Origin: Pyrrhoderma lamaoense
Lineage: Eukaryota > Basidiomycota > Agaricomycetes > Hymenochaetales > Hymenochaetaceae
Reading direction: 5' to 3'
Assembly (NCBI GenBank): GCA_002794735.1
Contig: NBAZ01000007.1
Coordinates: forward strand, 992,001 to 1,056,000
DNA: 64,000 nt
A program made the position numbers and the translations under genes. Shown one piece after another: positions 49,333-60,381 of this stretch (position 1 is its first letter; the number at the start of each line of letters is the position of its first letter). The notes under the pieces were generated by a model. The model did not search any database, was not told the origin of the DNA, and was given only the letters and a program-made list of their open reading frames with translations.

Positions 49333-52300
49333 CTATCGTTTCTTTGCTTTACTGCGTGTCTTTGGCGGTTCGACAACCTGTGCCTCTATATCATTATCAT
49401 AAACATATTTCGTGACTACGACTGTCTCCGGGATAAGATTCAAGGGTGCTTCGGCATTCAGCATATTTCCTAAACCATCCAGTGGGGCTCTCTGTTTTCA
49501 TTGTTTAAAATACATGAAGACCACCAAACCGTAGAGAAGAAAATGTCAATAATTTGTACAGAAAGTTGTTTAGAGAGCAGAGAAAGAAAGGAAAGTCCAA
49601 AGGAGGCATTGAATAAGGGAAGCGGAACGTACGATTGCAAGGCAGCTCTTAGAAGGGATCACGACTTGTGATGCTTCCTTACGCTTGTCAGGTTGTACCT
49701 CAATTTCGTCTAAGAATACGGTCACACCGAGATCACGGTCCCATTTGACACCCTTCCTGGTACTAGGTCTCACAGGTGTCTCATAGTCTTCTTCGTCTCC
49801 TGGTCCACGTCGATGCTTTGCATTTTGTCCGTCGGGCTGTTCTACCGTCTGGACATCCCCAGATTCATTCCCAATAGACTCCCCTCGCCTCCTCCTCGCT
49901 CGCTCCGCTCTCATCTTATCCTGCTCGCCCTTTTGTTTCTCCAATATAGTTTGAAGCTTCATCGTCGGACTTTCAGGTCGATTTCCTGATCTACGGATTA
50001 CATTCATTTCGAGTTGTGCATGATAACGTTGGTTGCGAGTGGTATTATTGTTAGTAAGAGTTTTAAGAGCAAGTCCATTGGTGTGAAATACAAGATTAGG
50101 TGTGATAGAGTTCCTTGGTCTAGAGCCTGTTGATTGTACTCGTCGCGAAGTGGTACTTCCTGGCAACGGAATGGCAGACGCCGCCCCGAGTATATCCGTA
50201 GATTGTACAGAACGTCGACTTCGTGTTGACCTACGTGACCCACTAGCTTCATTGGCAATGTCATCCGATGAAGGTTGAACCTTAGGAGGTAATTGCTCAT
50301 CAACATCCATTTTCTCGTCCTTTTGCTCTGGTAGAGGACATTCAAACGTGAACTCTTCCAAAGATGGACCAGAAACAATGAGTTGTTGAGCATGAGCTTC
50401 CATCTCTACCTTCTCTTCAGTAGCCTTCGCCTGTGCCTCTTTTTCTTGTTCGGCTTTTTCTTGTGCAGCCCTTTCTAACTCAGCCTTCTCCCGTGCAGCC
50501 CTCTCCTGCTCAGCCGCCTCTCGTACAACTCTTTCCTGCTCAGCCTTCTCTAGAGCAGCTTGCTCTTGGGCAGCTCGCTCCTTGGCCCTGGCTTCAGATA
50601 TTGCTTCCAGGGCCTTAGATGAAGATGACTGTAAGGTAAAATCCTGAAGAGTTCCTTTCACAACTTCGCGTGGCATAAGTTGACGTTGTTGAGGAATCGG
50701 CCTCATCGGACTGGCTGATGACTGATTGGCTAAGCCCTTGTCTGGGTTGTTTATTAGCTCGGACTTTACTGGTCCTCCAAACATGCCAGGAATGACCTGC
50801 CGAGCTTTAATCAACTGACGTGGAGCAGGAGCAGCCTTCTCCAATGCTTTCCTTCTCTTCACCTGTGATAGTGTGCGCGGAGGTTTGGCGCCTGATGGTG
50901 ATAACGCAGGGCTTTGACCGTTGATAATGTCGTCGGACCCGCTCGAAGAACTACTTTGAGAAGACGAGACCGGATTAGAAGTAGCTGCAGAAGAGGTATG
51001 AACCGCCTATATAGCCATTTAACACTATATACACAGATACAAAAGTTTCTGTACTTAGCCAACTCACTTTAGATTTGTTAGATTTGTTAACTTTCACTAT
51101 TCTGCTAGCCGGTGTGGGCAGTCTAGATACCCTTGGTTTGGAAGCAATCCCTGGTCGAGGGATACGACTGGTAACAGTAGAGACAGTAAGCTTAGAGGAG
51201 CCTGAGGGTGCAGAAGTTTCTTTTGGTGGTGCCATATTCTGTCTTGGAAGAGAATTAGCTTTATGGCGGCTAATCCCATTATTTACAAGAGGTCTGGAGA
51301 AAGTGGTGGATGATGTTGGGAGGGAAGGTTCAACACTAGTACTCCTGGAACGAGAAGGCACTTTCATAGAGCGTGAGGCTGAGATATTTTTTTGTTGAGT
51401 TCCAGATCCTTTTGACAGCAACTCTGTAAAGACGGGACACGCTTTGCTGGACTTCGACTCGGGGCATTTGAAGCTTGTATGGGAAGGGTAGAGGTAGATA
51501 TCTGAGGCTGTCGTAAATACATAGTAGATTCCATCACTTGTGAATTATCAGTTGCTCTTGGTATTGGCACACGTCGAGCAGGTGTTCGGTTTGGATTGTT
51601 CCCTAAGGAAGTAAGAGTAAATTTTGCTGGAGAGTTGAACATGCTATTAGCGCTAGCATGCCCACGAGGAGTGTGAATACTAGCACCAAAAATCCCAGGA
51701 GGTGGACGTTGAACACTACTTGAAATAGGTGGATAGGAAGTTGAACCCGGTGCACTGTTTTCTGTTGCAAGCATCTGAGGTTTGGATAGTGGGGTCGAAG
51801 GGGCGGGCAAATCGCTACCACCCAACATATCTGATGGATTCTGATCTGAAGTTACGAGAGTCGTCAGAATCTCCGCTGAAGTTGGGGACAAGGAATCCAC
51901 TAGTTGTAATTTCTCAAGACCATTAGATACCTCTTCGCTCTTTTTAACTCGTTTTCGATCCCGCCTTGGCTTACGCGTTGGGGACTTTAAGTGCTCTGCT
52001 TCACTTTCAGAGCTATCTGATTTCATAATCCATTCTGATTTCTTAGGTGTAAGAGACATTCGTGGTGTCTTTGAACTATCCCGTCGTCTTTTCCGACTAC
52101 TCTCAGCAGAATTCGTTGGGCGGCCCTTTGGAGTTTTTTCCAAAGTACTGTCGTTAATTACGCTGGGTGGAGGTGGAGGGACAGCACTGAGCCTAGGACT
52201 TCTTCTCAATGAAGAATTTGTCCCAGGAATCAGTAGTGAGTTTGTCGGTGTTGTTTGGACTTCTGAAGTCATCGACAGTCCATTGGATTCATCAGCTTTC

Positions 52301-53404
52301 ATACCCGTGAACTTTGGCTCAGTGTCAAGCCTCTGCGAACAGAGTTCGGCTAGTTCGGGACCCAGAAGAGGCACATGTGTACCAGATGACGGAACAGGAA
52401 CATTAGGCTCATGTCCAGGGGATTGACCCAAATCTACTAGAAGAGTTGAGCAGGACAGTTTACTACTTTCTTCGAGTTCAACGTTCGTTTGCGCAGTATG
52501 TTCCGGTACAGTGCTTGGCGGTGAAAGAAAGAGAAGATCATCAATGGTCTGAGCTTGATGAGGCACACGACGTGGCGAAGGAGATTGGATTTGGAGGTCG
52601 TTAGGTTGGTTCATGATTACTGAGCGATCGAAGGATATAAGGTCATCTACGGAGCTTGGGGAGGTCGCACTATTGGCGTATTTGTAGAACAGGGCATAGT
52701 TGGTGAACTGTTGTGGTTGTTACTTGATGTGGACTGAGATGGTGTGTTGTTAGATGAACTTGAAACTAAGGCTCGCTCGGAAGCGCGAGGAGATGGAAGA
52801 GTTTCAAGCGCAGCATCAGAGCTGTCTTCTGAGTTAGAATTAGAAGGAAAGACAAGAGATCTTGATATTCTTCGAGGCGTTGAAGAGGGCCGTAAGGCCT
52901 TCGGGGTGGTGAAGGATTGTCATGAGCCCTCATTATACGACTAGCAATAGCGGAGGATGGTTCTATCAAGCGATTAGATTAGGTAGCTTGTATTTGTGAG
53001 AAACGCATACCATCATCTCGTAGCAGCACTAGTTCTCGATAAGGCTCTTCCTCCCAAGCTGTGTTTGAAAACAGTTGGGTTTGTACCAAGGCTACATCTT
53101 CCTCTTCTTGCTCACTACCAGTTTCCTCCAGAAGCTCCTGTTCCTCAACTGCAGAGCCGGTATCTAGCTGAGAAAGACGTGGTGATCGGCGAAGAGTTGT
53201 TTCATGCTCCTTAGTTTTAGTCGCGTCGGAGTCGGACATGTTCAGACATTGACTACTTATTTGAACAGGGTCAACTAGAGCTACAAGTCTCTTCTCCGGA
53301 GATGAGAAAGGACCAAAGTGAACCCTAGCATTAGAGGTGTTGACTGCGTCATCACTGCTAGCATCTGAGTCCGTAGGAAATGGTGAACGGGCCGTGTTGT
53401 CCAT
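49333..53404 (-). CDS. Large disordered, probably nuclear protein with charged helix (three apparent one-base losses)
   Basis: No family recognised. ATG at 53404 (MDNTARSPFPTDSDASSDD), stop at 49333 after PPKTRSKAKKR; roughly 1,250 residues. Ser/Pro/Thr-rich, with the basic motif LRRSPRLS repeated (about 53190 and 52200), TPKK/SPRR/SPAKRVP repeats, and a long Ala/Glu/Lys/Gln helix at about 50640-50400 built of repeats like EQERAAREKAE. Near the C-terminus, KGVKWDRDLGVTVFLDEIE is the most structured segment. The many SP/TP sites and basic patches suggest a nuclear, CDK-regulated chromosome or kinetochore factor, but this is only inference. Frame slips of one base occur at GGGG 52903-52906, GGGG 52658-52661 and GGG 51434-51436 (plus-strand coordinates); restoring each keeps one continuous Ser/Pro-rich frame. 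An in-frame TAA near 52981 is removed by a GTATGC intron. Confidence 0.7.
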
Positions 53405-53700
53405 GTTTAAATATGAATGGAAACAGCCTGCTAGTTGTGGTTGTTTACTGGCGCGTCCTGTAACGCGGTCAGCTGTGAATCACATACCAGATTTGGGTAT
53501 CAGCACTTTGATCGCCGGAAATTGAGTACCGTAGGCCGTCCTGTGAGTGCATAGCCATCTGGGTCAACAAGAGCCTCGTCTCCCTTGCCACGGGCATCGC
53601 GTCCGCGTCCTTCTTGTCCACCATCATCTAATCTACAAGGTTTGAGCCTGCACTAGAGACTCCCTTAGGTTTCCTTGGAGAAACTCTTGCTCAAGCCACC
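53405..53700. promoter_or_regulatory. Divergent promoter region
   Basis: 296 bp between the disordered-protein gene and the membrane-protein gene; relatively GC-rich, no element recognised. Confidence 0.35.
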
Positions 53701-55542
53701 ATGGCCGTGGAACCATTTCTTGGAACTAGAGCTCAAAAGGCTTTTGTTGCAACTAGTGTGTCTTAGCTCTTAACGTCTGATCTTCTTCATACTGACAACA
53801 TCCTCCTGGTTTAGTCGTAGCCAGTATGCTATCTCACACTTATTCATTTTTTATGAAACTCATCAAATATTACTAGATGCCATTGTTGTATTAACGATGG
53901 TAGCAATTGCATTCGGGCAGGTAAACTATTCGAAATTGATATAATTAGCTTTTCCTCATCCCCTTTTGAAGGTGGAAGCCAATGTAGATACTAGCTCAGA
54001 CTCAAAATTCAAAGTGCGTCCGTTGATAGAGCGAGTGAGATTTTCTACTCACTATAATCACAATAAATAGACTATTCCCTGTTATCTTGCTTTGTTTGGG
54101 CTCGCGGAGTAAGTGATTACTATAATAAAAGGTAGCTTTGCTCATCCTATGTATAGAGTTTTTGAACTTTTAATGGCTTTGGATGCTCTTAAACTCCGAA
54201 ACATCATCCAACTCGCTGGCATTCTCGGTGAGTGTTATTTCATGTTGCAGTGAGGCTCCGGCTCAATTCTATTTCAAACGCAGGCTTTCACATAGCTTTG
54301 GTAGTGTTCTCTTCCCTTCAAGTTCACGAAGCAAGAGATGCATTGGTTTTCTTAACTGCGGAAGAATGTGACCCGGTCCAGTTTGTGGTATGCTTTCTCT
54401 CTTACAAATTACCGATACACATGTAACATATATACTCCATATAGGGCTGTGCTGGTCCCCATACAATATGGAGCCGAGTTGAACCCTTCTTGATTGTTGT
54501 ACCTTGCGTACTTTCCGTCTCATGGTTGATAATGATTTTCTATGTTAGAGAGCTGTTTGGTGAATTCGGGTATGTCTCTCGCCCAATAGATATGTATGAT
54601 ATTAATTCAAGTTACAAATCATAGTTGGGCTGTGTTCCAAGTTGTTGGGGCAAATCCTGTCATGAAATGCAAGTTCATATTGCCTCATATGAGTAAATAC
54701 CCTTATACTAATTCTCATGATCGTTAGCTATGTACCAGTGGTATCAGATCATGATATGTCTCCTCAAATTCGATTTCTTCTGTTTCGCGGGGGTGACTAT
54801 GCAGGTAATCGCTAGTGTTTCATTTCTTAGTAAAAGTTTCAATAGTTTTTTTTCAATAGCTTTTGATTCTCGTGCTTCAATCCAATTCTGCAGAGTTTGG
54901 TCTGACTATTGCAGCCATTCCTATAGTTCTGCTTTTGTTGATTTTCTGCGGAGTAGCTGTCAAAAGAGAAATCAAATGGTAAAAACTCTCTCCTCACTGC
55001 TTGCCTCTAATTTTAACATCTATCTAGGTTAATGACCATTTCACTTATCATCATGTTAGCTGCCGAGACATACTTCAGTACGAAATCTGAATTCTTCCAT
55101 GGCACGTCTGAAATTAATACTCAAATATATAGTTTATAAATTGGTTCGATTTTATCAACCACAATCAGAATCCGAGTATGCAACAACTCGTGCAACACTG
55201 ACCGTATTTAGTGAGCAAGAACCTCTTATAACTTTGCACCTCTAACCTTTTACCAAAAAATAGCAATTGTCGCTTTCATTCTATTATTTACTACTTTCGC
55301 TGTTGGGTTACGTTGTTTTTCCGATTTCGACAAGGGTCTTGCAGAAGCCAAGATGCATGGTCAGTATTCAAGAGTGTCAAATGATGTTAAGGAATTCTGG
55401 GGTAACTAAAATTTTTCTTTCTATCTACTCAGATGTACCAGAGAAAATGACATATTCCACTCCGAACACTCCAGGTGTAGGCAATCGCAACAATTCTTAC
55501 ACTGGAGGTGCACCTCTAACGCAACGATTATCAATCGAATAA
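53701..55542 (+). CDS. Multi-pass membrane protein, UPF0658 Golgi-type
   Basis: Integral membrane protein of unknown function, resembling the fungal UPF0658 Golgi membrane proteins. ATG at 53701 (MAVEPFLGTRAQKAF). At least eight short exons. About seven hydrophobic segments: AIVVLTMVAIAFGQ, IIQLAGIL with GFHIALVVFSSLQ, FLIVVPCVLSVSWLIMIF, the conserved TMYQWYQIMICLLKFDFFCF followed by AGVTMQ, TIAAIPIVLLLLIFCGVAV, LMTISLIIMLAAE, and IVAFILLFTTFAVGLRCF followed by SDFDKGL. The cytosolic tail has TPNTPGVGNRNNS and ends LSIE (stop 55540-55542). The YQ..-LLKFD-F block is the family signature. The assignment rests on memory of that pattern. Confidence 0.72.
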
Positions 55543-56003
55543 GCAACGATAAAGTGAATTATTCCCAACTTCATATGGACCTCTATTTTCTGCTCTCTGT
55601 ATCATGTCTCCCGTGTTTTGCTGATGTAGCATGCTGTCACTTACACTTTGATTTTTCTCTAATCTACTCTCTTATTTTCGTGGCGATCATCTCATTCATA
55701 TAACCTTGAACAAAATTTGCTAATCGTCTTAGGGTCTAATAAAGGTGTTATATCATTATATACTAGTGGGTCAACCCTGCTTTGGGACTTGTATGAAGTT
55801 ACAACGCTTTAGATCTTTGGTGTTTTCATGATTAATTACTAATCTATTAAATTATCAAACTATGACAAATACATAATTAAAAATGGTGTGACCGTGATTG
55901 CCATCACGTGAAGCGTGTCATCGTGACTGAAATCGAAATGCGTTAAGTTAACTACGATTGTCTCGCGACTGCAACGTAACTACAAGTGCTAAGATAAGTG
56001 ACT
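55543..56003. other. Intergenic, DNAJC9-like promoter
   Basis: 461 bp; A/T-rich. No ORF. The start of the next gene is taken as ATG 56004, not the GTG six bases earlier. Confidence 0.55.
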
Positions 56004-57053
56004 ATGGACAGAGAAGACCCTATCTCTCAATTCTTCCCTGGAGAGGAAGAAGTCGATCTCTATGGTGTACTTTCTTTGGATTCAACAGCAAAAGTCGATG
56101 ACATTAAAAAGGCATATCGGCGTCTAGCCCTCATTTACCACCCTGACAAACATGTCAACTCATCAGAAGAGACGCGTGCTTCTGCATCAGTGAAATTCCA
56201 ACAAGTAGGGTTTGCCTACTCTGTGCTGAGTGATGAAAAGCGACGAAGCAGATATGATAGCACGGGTCGAACGGATGAAGGGTTTGAGCTGCAACCAGGA
56301 GAGGACGGTTGGGAGGCATACTTCGCTGATCTATTTGATGGCGTCACCAAAGGCAAACTCGACGAAATGAAGAAGGAGTACCAAGGTGCGCACTCTCCTA
56401 TTTATTACTAGTCTCTTTGACTGAATTATTCTATGATATACATGTACCTCATCAAACAAGGCTCTTCCGAGGAGCTAGATGACCTTAAGCGAGCATATAA
56501 TGAATCTAATAGTACGATAGAGGATATTATGACATATATCCCTCACTCAACGTACGAGGATGAACCCCGGATCATAGTCGCTATATCGAAGATGATTGAG
56601 AGTGGAGAATTGAAATCGTGTAAAGCATGGCAAAAGAGCATCAAAGACGAGAAGGCGAAGCTTGTTAGAAAGAAGCAAGGTGAAGCAGAAGCAGCGGAAG
56701 CAGAGGAGCTTGCAAAGGAGCTTGGAGTGTGGGATGAATTCTATGGGAGCGGAAAGACGGGTGCGAGGAAAGCGAAGGGAAAGGGGAAAGCTACAACCGT
56801 TGACGAAGAGGACACAGCAGTGCTTCAGGCCCTGATTCTGAAGAAAAAGAAGAATATGGAGGGTTTCCTTGATAACCTCGCTGCAAAGTATGCTGAACCT
56901 GAATCAAAGGCGAAGAGAGGCAAGAAGCGAAATAATGAAGGTGAATCTAGCCAACCAAGGAAAACCCCACGAGGAGACCATTCGGTGGGAGGACAAGGCA
57001 TTGAGAATAGAAAGACGGCAAGAGAGAAGAGCTCGAAGGGCAGAAGAACCTAG
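56004..57053 (+). CDS. J-domain co-chaperone, DNAJC9-like
   Basis: Type C Hsp40. ATG at 56004 (MDREDPISQFFPGEEEVDLY). The J domain reads YGVLSLDSTAKVDDIKKAYR, then ALIYHPDKH (HPD motif), then KFQQVGFAYSVLSDEKRRSR and YD. The middle domain WEAYFADLFDGVTKGKLDEM, then EELDDLKRAYNESNSTIEDI and PRIIVAISKMIESGEL match DNAJC9, whose animal form handles histones H3-H4 and stimulates Hsp70. One intron (about 56384-56460). The basic C-terminus KKKKNMEGFLDNLAAKYAE is followed by a Lys/Arg-rich tail, consistent with a nuclear protein. Beyond about 56968 (CCCC run) the frame used here ends GRRT; one added C would instead continue TPHEETIRWEDKALRIERR to a stop near 57072, so the last residues are uncertain. 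Confidence 0.88.
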
Positions 57054-57698
57054 ATGCCTCTCCTGCGGATGATTGCATAAGTTAGTTATAGTTATCTAGT
57101 ATTTCATGTATATTAATTTCAAAGTTATCATGTTTACGACAAGATAGGAAGGAATGAGTTTCACTCAGTTTCTGTGGTTACGGTTGATAATCAAGGACAA
57201 GTGGTATCACCACTAAGTAACAAGCCACGTTCCACAGCATTATGGCATACACAGACCACTGTAAAGTTAGCATGTACACATACTTGCTCTAAAGACCCAC
57301 TTGTACGATGTATCATTGAGATAAGATATTACTCTGCTTTGTTTATACTTGAAGTCAGAACTCTTCTCCTGCGTGTTTGTATTTCAAATGTAGATTAGGC
57401 TTGAGGATCTCCAATTGGTCCTGGACTCCGTGAATAATACGGTAATACTCTAAATATGGTTTTGCTCCAATTAGTTGAGACATGTAGCATGTAACGCTGT
57501 ACTTGTGCGTGATGTACATTCTCACACAGTTGATGTAACTGTGAATTGATCAGTTATTCTGATAATTCTCTTTCCTGATTTTTAACTTGCACCACATCAC
57601 CAACTATGGTGCTCGAAAACGGTTCTGAGAGTTGATCATCGCATGACTCACATGAAATATCTAGCATATCCTCCCAATCTACAATAATATTAAACAAT
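57054..57698. other. Intergenic
   Basis: About 640 bp, A/T-rich. The ORF at 57174-57398 has no coding character. No element recognised. Confidence 0.5.
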
Positions 57699-59534
57699 GA
57701 GTCAGAACCTCTGTTATCATCATCTCCTCATGTGCACAAAATCTCCGAGATGGTACATGCTTCGTCCTGCAGGAATCCAAACGGATCACGGGAAATAAGC
57801 TCTCATAGTAGAAATAAACTAGCTACTGCACAGCCTACACCCTCATCTTTAGTAGAGACGACTACCCCTCCGCGGAGTAGTCCACGAAAACAACTAATGA
57901 GTACTTCAACGAACTTTTCGCCTAAACTAGCCAAGGATACACCTGCAAGTGGACGATTAGCTCCGACTGAGGAACATCGGTCCAACTATGCTGACGCTCA
58001 ACGGAAGGTTATCATGGAAGGACTGGGAATAGCCGTCCCTAGAGGGACATTGGATCAACTCTATACGGTTTTACCCCCGCTACGTCCTGAATTCAGGGTC
58101 GACGAAATAATGGAATATCTGATTATGAATGGACAACTAAAGAAGAAAGGACACTCTTATGTGTGCAAGGAATTCGATAGGAAACTGAATGCAAACGAAA
58201 ATGCGATATACAACAAGCCTCTGGAAAATGTCTTCAATGCCATTATCGAGGCGGCCGTAGAGACAAGCGATTACAAGGTACCCGCGACACTAAGTCTGCT
58301 CACTGACTGCAACCATGCACCTTGGTCAGCTCGAAAAAGTACAATTAAGCCGGACGGGTTTCAAGTACTGCAGGATTCTGATGAAACCCATGGGGACAAA
58401 GTTCTCTGGTATAATAAAGCCTCCTGTTTCGCTTTTGAAACAAACAGCCATGGTGACAATAGGTGTGAGGTGTGTTTTATCCATCTTAAAAGCTCGCCGT
58501 AAGATCATCAGAATATTGTCTAGACTATACACAATATGCAGCATGTACTGGCTATTGATCCTTGCCGTCATTTTACATTTGATATCAATATCGAAAAAAC
58601 TAGACTAAAGATGCGGATATCTACAAGGGCTACGGTTATTAGTTACGATATCTTAGACTTCCAAACAGTAAGTCTTGCCATACTCTACTTAATCTTTTTT
58701 TGACAGGTATGAATGAAGCAAACTAGGGATTTGATACGGCTGTTCCTTTCTCTAATATTCGCTATTAAAAAGGGAGTCAGTTGGGATACGACAGTGAGGG
58801 CCTAAACTTGAAAGGGGAACCCGGACATATGATTTCGAGATTGCTGGCGAGCATTACTTTACAAGTGAATTTGGGTTGATCACTCATCGATCACGTGGTA
58901 TAAATTGTCGCCAAAAGTTGGTTTCATTTTACGTCTCTTACTACAAAGCCGACATCGTATTACTTAAGCTCTTCAGGACCAAAACTCTGTAGAGCACCAT
59001 GTCAGAGATACTACAAGAGCAGCTTGACGCAGCTATGTCTATAACTCGAACTGAGTTCGACAGTCAGAAGATGCAAGAAGTTTTCTCCTTCAACAAATGA
59101 AGAATCTCAAGACAGAGCCAATAAACAAAGAAGATATTTCTATAATTTGTTTTCAGGAAACATATCTGTTGATGAACGCTATAGATTTCTCACAAGCGAA
59201 AATACGTTTCTAAAGATTATAAGCTCCATTCCTCATACCTTTGAAAAACATATACAATCATAATGATTTTCCGGGGAATTATGCTACGCACGTACGCAGA
59301 TACGGAGGCTGATATATCAGAATCAGAGCCAATCTATTTTCCTGACACGAATTGATTACACGATGCCCTATCATCCTGGGCCTCGAAATTGGAGCTTGAG
59401 GAGATGGAAGTTACTCCCGTGTTGTACAAAGTAGAAAGTATTCACGACGAAGATGAATTTAAGGGCGTCAAGATGGTGACTCGCAATCAAGTCACAACTT
59501 GAAGAAGATCAGGTACGAATTCATTGACTTTTAA
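57699..59534 (+). pseudogene. Decayed FunK1 fungal-type kinase lacking the catalytic core
   Basis: The N-terminal half is recognisable and mostly open: YADAQRKVIMEGLGIAVPRG, LRPEFRVDEIMEYLI, YNKPLENVFNAIIEAA, APWSARKSTIKPDGFQ, then after an intron HVLAIDPCRHFTFDINIEK, then the start of the kinase region (YDFEIAGEHYFTSEFGL). The ATP-binding strand, HRD loop, DF-motif and APE segment are then missing: the sequence jumps to a block equivalent to the late kinase domain (FSPSTNEESQ, FSGNISVDERYRFLTSENTF) and to the tail LEEMEVTPVL and KKIRYEFIDF, with stops and frame changes (for example after HIQS). Compared with the neighbouring minus-strand copy, an internal deletion removed the active site. 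The start codon is unresolved. It may still make an N-terminal fragment of about 250 residues. Confidence 0.8.
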
Positions 59535-60381
59535 GCTGCCTATGTCTTATTTCCTTCAGACTTAATTAGAGATGCATAATTTTTTCGCATTGAACGCATC
59601 CTTTCAAGATTAATATGTCAGCGGGGGTATATTTACACTTATCTTCTCTCGACTTAAAATTGCTTTCGTAGTTACATAAATATATATTTAATATCTCGTG
59701 TGCAGCTATGAATTCATCGCATATGAATAAGGCAACACAGAAAGCTGATTTAGTGATCGATGAGAGTAATGAAGGAGTGAATCGTGGCCTAACGGAGTGG
59801 CTAGAGCACAATTGTGCGGATGTTATTACCACATTTCTTGTTCTTCAGTAAGACGCAGAAAAAAACTGTTTACACTTACACGTTGTGATTTATCTTTCAG
59901 TGTATCTGTATTTCCATCCCGTAAGAGGCATCGGTTTACAAAAATTTGGGCAAGACAATCATCAAGGAAAGTGTACAAAGCTCTTTTCACATAAGAGAGG
60001 AATTTGTCGATATCCACGTACATGTACTTAAGTTTTGAGATTAGAGAATTTGATCAGAAGTATAAGACAGTTATAAAGGCTAAAAATGCATGACAGAGTT
60101 CTTCAGAGTATATACATAAGTCCATATGCCCATTTATTCCAAGGAAGACATACAACTAAAGATATGATAATTTAGATGATGAATATGATTTACAAGTGTA
60201 CACAGGCATATCGTCAGGTGGTAGTATTATATATGAGAGATGCAAGCACAAGTGAAAGATCAAGTTTACAGAAGATTGTAAAGTATGCGATCAATGTAAT
60301 GATAATCGGAGATGAATTCGTTCGATAAAGAAGGCTAATAAAAAGTCATCTAAGTCTGGAGGAATTTAGGTAATTAGATGC
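59535..60381. other. Intergenic between FunK1 copies
   Basis: About 850 bp between converging FunK1 sequences. A/T-rich, no supported gene; small ORFs at 59566-60023 are unconvincing. Confidence 0.5.

Noticed and set aside
50433..50618. Plus-strand ORF with regular Gln-Pro repeats
   Set aside because: Antisense image of the Ala/Glu/Lys helix repeats of the minus-strand gene.
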